From contig CALAVD010000316.1 in NCBI GenBank assembly GCA_937892085.1, positions 1-8,965 of the forward strand: a DNA stretch of 8,965 nucleotides, read 5' to 3'. The notes beneath the pieces were generated by a model, which saw only the letters and a program-made list of their open reading frames with translations, had not been told where the DNA came from and did not search any database. Positions 7,422-8,965 of this stretch are shown here, piece after piece (position 1 is the stretch's first letter; the number at the start of each line of letters is the position of its first letter). Both the position numbers and the translations under genes were made by a program. The DNA comes from an uncultured Prevotellaceae bacterium (GTDB lineage: Bacteria; Bacteroidota; Bacteroidia; Bacteroidales; Muribaculaceae).

Positions 7422-7494
7422 AACTTTCAAAGAAGCATTCAGTAAGCCTTAGTGGCGCAACGTACTGTAAATGAAACACTAACAACTTTCTATC

Positions 7495-8520
7495 ATGAAC
7501 GAGAACCAACCTTTGACAATGAAAGACATAGCCGCGCAACTTGGTGTGAGCGTGGCAACAGTGTCGCGCGCCTTGAAAAACAGCCCAAACATCAGCAAGA
7601 AACGCCGCGAGATGATACAGCAGTTCGCGCGAGAGCACGACTACTACCCTAACGTCATTGCCGAGCAGCTGCGCCACAGCCGCCAGAAGCCATCGCAAAT
7701 CATTGGCGTGATATTGCCCGAGATAGTGCATTTCTACTTTTCCTCAATCCTGAGCGGCATCGAGGAGAAAGCCAAGGAACGCGGCTACCGCATCATGGTG
7801 GCGCAAAGCCGCGAGAGCTACGAGCGCGAGGTGGAGATTTGCGAGTCGTTCAAGAAGAACAAGGTGTGCGGAATCATCGTTTCGCAGGCTAAGGACACCG
7901 AGCAGTACGACCACTTCATCAAGCTCGTGAACAGCGGAATACCCCTCGTGTTTTATGACCGCATCTGCCCCGCCATCAACGCCAGCCGTGTGGTGGTCGA
8001 TGACTATCAAGCTGCCTACAAAGCCGTGGGGCACATGATTGACACCGGTTGCAAGCGAGTGGCGTTCTACGTCTCAAACCTCAACATGGAAATCTCGAAA
8101 AATCGCCTCAACGGATATAAAGATGCACTATATCATCACGGCCTCCAGCCCGACCTGGAGCTCATCAAGCAGTGCGACACCCCCGAGGATGCCGAGAAGC
8201 TCACCCCCGAGCTGCTCAAAATGAAAAACCGTCCCGACGGGTTCTTCGCCATCAACGACGAGACGGCAATCGCCATCATGTACACCGCCAAGAGAATGGG
8301 GTTCAAGGTTCCCGACGACGTGGCGGTGTGCGGCTTCACCGACAGCGAGCGAGCCATCTCATGCGACCCGATGCTCACCACAGTGCATCAAAATGGTGCC
8401 GAAGTGGGCATCCAGGCCACCGACATCCTCATCGACATGGTGGAAGGCAAGCTCCCCATCGACCGTGCCGAGAAGCGCATGGTGCGCACCAGCTTGGTTG
8501 TGCGCGGCACAACAAGGTAG
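7495..8520 (+). CDS. LacI-family transcriptional regulator
   Basis: 341 residues, the usual length for the family. The N-terminal helix-turn-helix spans about 8-28 (TMKDIAAQLGVSVATVSRAL), with recognition helix VSVATVSR at 18-25. YYPN is at 50-53, and the hinge helix (about 54-60, VIAEQLR) keeps the Leu that inserts into the central CG of the operator. The rest is a periplasmic-binding-protein-like sensor domain: IIGVILPEIVHFYFSSILSGIEEKAKERGY, VVVDDYQAAYKAVGHMI, NDETAIAIMYTAKRMGFKVPDDVAVCGFTDSE and MLTTVHQNGAEVG. The ATG at 7495 is preferred because an in-frame TAA lies at 7480-7482 and the HTH begins at residue 8. It is divergent from susC with a perfect LacI-type palindrome between them, so it probably regulates the operon and itself in response to a sugar or sugar phosphate. 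The ligand, and whether it represses or activates, cannot be read from the sequence. Confidence 0.93.
   Translation: MNENQPLTMKDIAAQLGVSVATVSRALKNSPNISKKRREMIQQFAREHDYYPNVIAEQLRHSRQKPSQIIGVILPEIVHFYFSSILSGIEEKAKERGYRIMVAQSRESYEREVEICESFKKNKVCGIIVSQAKDTEQYDHFIKLVNSGIPLVFYDRICPAINASRVVVDDYQAAYKAVGHMIDTGCKRVAFYVSNLNMEISKNRLNGYKDALYHHGLQPDLELIKQCDTPEDAEKLTPELLKMKNRPDGFFAINDETAIAIMYTAKRMGFKVPDDVAVCGFTDSERAISCDPMLTTVHQNGAEVGIQATDILIDMVEGKLPIDRAEKRMVRTSLVVRGTTR
8493..8517 (+). other. Inverted repeat at the 3' end of the LacI-type gene
   Basis: GTTGTGC (8497-8503) and GCACAAC (8507-8513) are perfect 7-bp arms around a 3-nt loop, with partial extension outward (CTT at 8493-8495, AGG at 8515-8517). 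The perfect 10-bp palindrome GGTGCGCACC lies just upstream at 8481-8490. The repeat sits inside the last codons (VVRGTTR), right before the stop. No T-run follows on the plus strand, so it is not a typical intrinsic terminator. It might contribute to 3'-end formation between the convergent genes. Confidence 0.3.
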
Positions 8521-8525
8521 ATTCC

Positions 8526-8567
8526 TCAATCACTAATCCCTAATCCTTAATCACTAATCACTAATCC
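8526..8567. repeat. Imperfect 7-bp tandem repeat between convergent genes
   Basis: Six consecutive heptamers read TCAATCA, CTAATCC, CTAATCC, TTAATCA, CTAATCA, CTAATCC (consensus CTAATCM; GGATTAG or TGATTAG on the other strand). The tract starts 6 bp after the LacI-type stop codon. It runs into the 3' end of the acyltransferase-like gene, whose TAG stop (8554-8556) and last residues RISD are built from the repeat. Five units carry TAA on the plus strand. Since 7 is not a multiple of 3, stops fall in all frames. The function is unknown. Confidence 0.8.
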
Positions 8568-8965
8568 TCCACCCCTTATGGAAGAACTCCTCTTGCGCCG
8601 TGAAGCGTGGGAGGTACTTCTTAAGCAGGTAGATGACAGGATATTCCAGAGCTATCACGAGCACTAAAACAACGACAAAGGCCCAAGAGGCTCCTTCCAG
8701 CGAGGGCATCAACTTGAAAAGCACCGCACGGAGCGGGAGGATGAGGAAATAGTGGGTTCCAAGCACCATTATCGAATAGCGCCCTATGTGAGAAAGCACG
8801 GGCACCGGTCGCTTGATGTGCTGGCACAAGAACAGTAGCGCCATTATTGCCATCGCGGGCAGCATATAGAGCTTGAAATAGCTGGGATAGACTCGATGCA
8901 ACATGTTGATGCGCTGCGAGAAAAAGAACAATATCACAGCGACCACCACTGCAAAGGCTATGCTC
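8554..8965 (-). CDS. Acyltransferase-3-like integral membrane protein, C-terminal part, cut by right edge
   Basis: The reading frame runs from a TAG at 8554-8556 to the window edge without a stop, so the N-terminal part and the start are missing; about 136 residues are visible. Roughly four hydrophobic segments can be seen: VVAVILFFF near the edge, YMLPAMAIMALLFLC, HIGRYSIMVLGTHYFLILPLRAVLF, and WAFVVVLVLVIALEYPVIYLL. A basic tail follows (KKYLPRFTAQEEFFHKGW). GRYSIMVLGTHYFLI resembles the late-helix G-x-x-S-x-x-x-x-x-x-H motif of acyltransferase-3 (OafA/fucose O-acetylase-like) proteins, which transfer acetyl or other acyl groups to sugars in envelope polysaccharides. It is convergent with the LacI-type gene and probably unrelated to the Sus operon. 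The family is fairly likely; the substrate is unknown. Confidence 0.65.
   Translation of the reverse strand, partial: SIAFAVVVAVILFFFSQRINMLHRVYPSYFKLYMLPAMAIMALLFLCQHIKRPVPVLSHIGRYSIMVLGTHYFLILPLRAVLFKLMPSLEGASWAFVVVLVLVIALEYPVIYLLKKYLPRFTAQEEFFHKGWRISD

Larger units (their letters stand above)
7174..7494. promoter_or_regulatory. Divergent intergenic regulatory region susC / lacI-type regulator
   Basis: This is a 321-bp AT-rich stretch between the two divergent starts. It holds a candidate susC promoter (7289-7317, minus), a candidate regulator promoter (7414-7421, plus), a perfect 12-bp LacI-type palindrome (7353-7364), two further inverted repeats (7273-7283 and 7312-7328), and repeated GCAAA/TTTGC pentamers. 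Positions 7174-7260 form a very AT-rich leader for susC without a convincing Shine-Dalgarno site, as is usual in Bacteroidetes. I see no RNA gene and no convincing protein-coding sequence here. Confidence 0.7.

Noticed and set aside
7471..7482. ATG at 7471 as an upstream start for the LacI-type gene
   Set aside because: It is in frame with 7495 but is followed by a TAA after three codons, so it cannot extend the protein.
8172..8543. A 123-codon plus-strand frame overlapping the end of the LacI-type gene
   Set aside because: It is the out-of-frame reading of the conserved sensor domain, rich in His and Arg, with no independent evidence of coding.
8526..8567. Heptad repeat as a CRISPR array or telomere-like end
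   Set aside because: There are no spacers between units, and the tract is short and internal, continuing into a gene; the likeness to TTAGGG repeats is superficial.

Overview
The window looks like part of a Bacteroidales chromosome, plausibly a gut Prevotella- or Muribaculaceae-like organism. The reasons are a complete SusC/SusD pair followed by SusE- and SusF-type lipoproteins, Cys-anchored lipoproteins with acidic residues after the Cys, AT-rich leaders without clear Shine-Dalgarno sites, and a promoter-like TAnnTTTG element. The genus is an inference.

Layout. Positions 1-7173 (minus strand) hold a four-gene polysaccharide-utilization operon, transcribed right to left: a SusC-type TonB-dependent transporter (4039-7173), a SusD-type glycan-binding lipoprotein (2333-4003), a SusE-type lipoprotein (1082-2290) and a SusF/DUF5115-type lipoprotein (from 991 to the left edge). 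Spacers are 35, 42 and 90 bp, and the last contains a long GC-rich stem-loop. The SusF-type gene carries an in-frame TGA at 68-70, but the same frame goes on to the window edge with family-like sequence. This is either a nonsense mutation of a tryptophan codon or a sequencing error.

Positions 7174-7494 are the divergent regulatory region between susC and a plus-strand LacI-family regulator (7495-8520). It contains a perfect 12-bp LacI/PurR-type palindrome, GCAAACGTTTGC (7353-7364). The same GCAAA half-site recurs several times, including across the putative -33 element of the susC promoter. To the right of lacI lies a 42-bp tract of imperfect 7-bp repeats (8526-8567), then the C-terminal part of a convergent acyltransferase-3-type membrane protein that runs off the right edge.

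How the genes work together (inference from the families). SusE/F-type and SusD proteins capture a glycan at the cell surface, and SusC with SusD imports oligosaccharides through the outer membrane. The LacI-type regulator senses a sugar in the cytoplasm and controls the operon, and probably itself, through the shared intergenic region. The SusCDEF order and the SusD sequence favour an alpha-glucan (starch/maltodextrin-like) substrate. No glycoside hydrolase lies in the window; enzymes, if present, would be beyond the left edge. I did not find a wholly unknown system. The most unusual points are the in-frame TGA, the cluster of operator half-sites, the intercistronic stem-loop and the heptad repeat.
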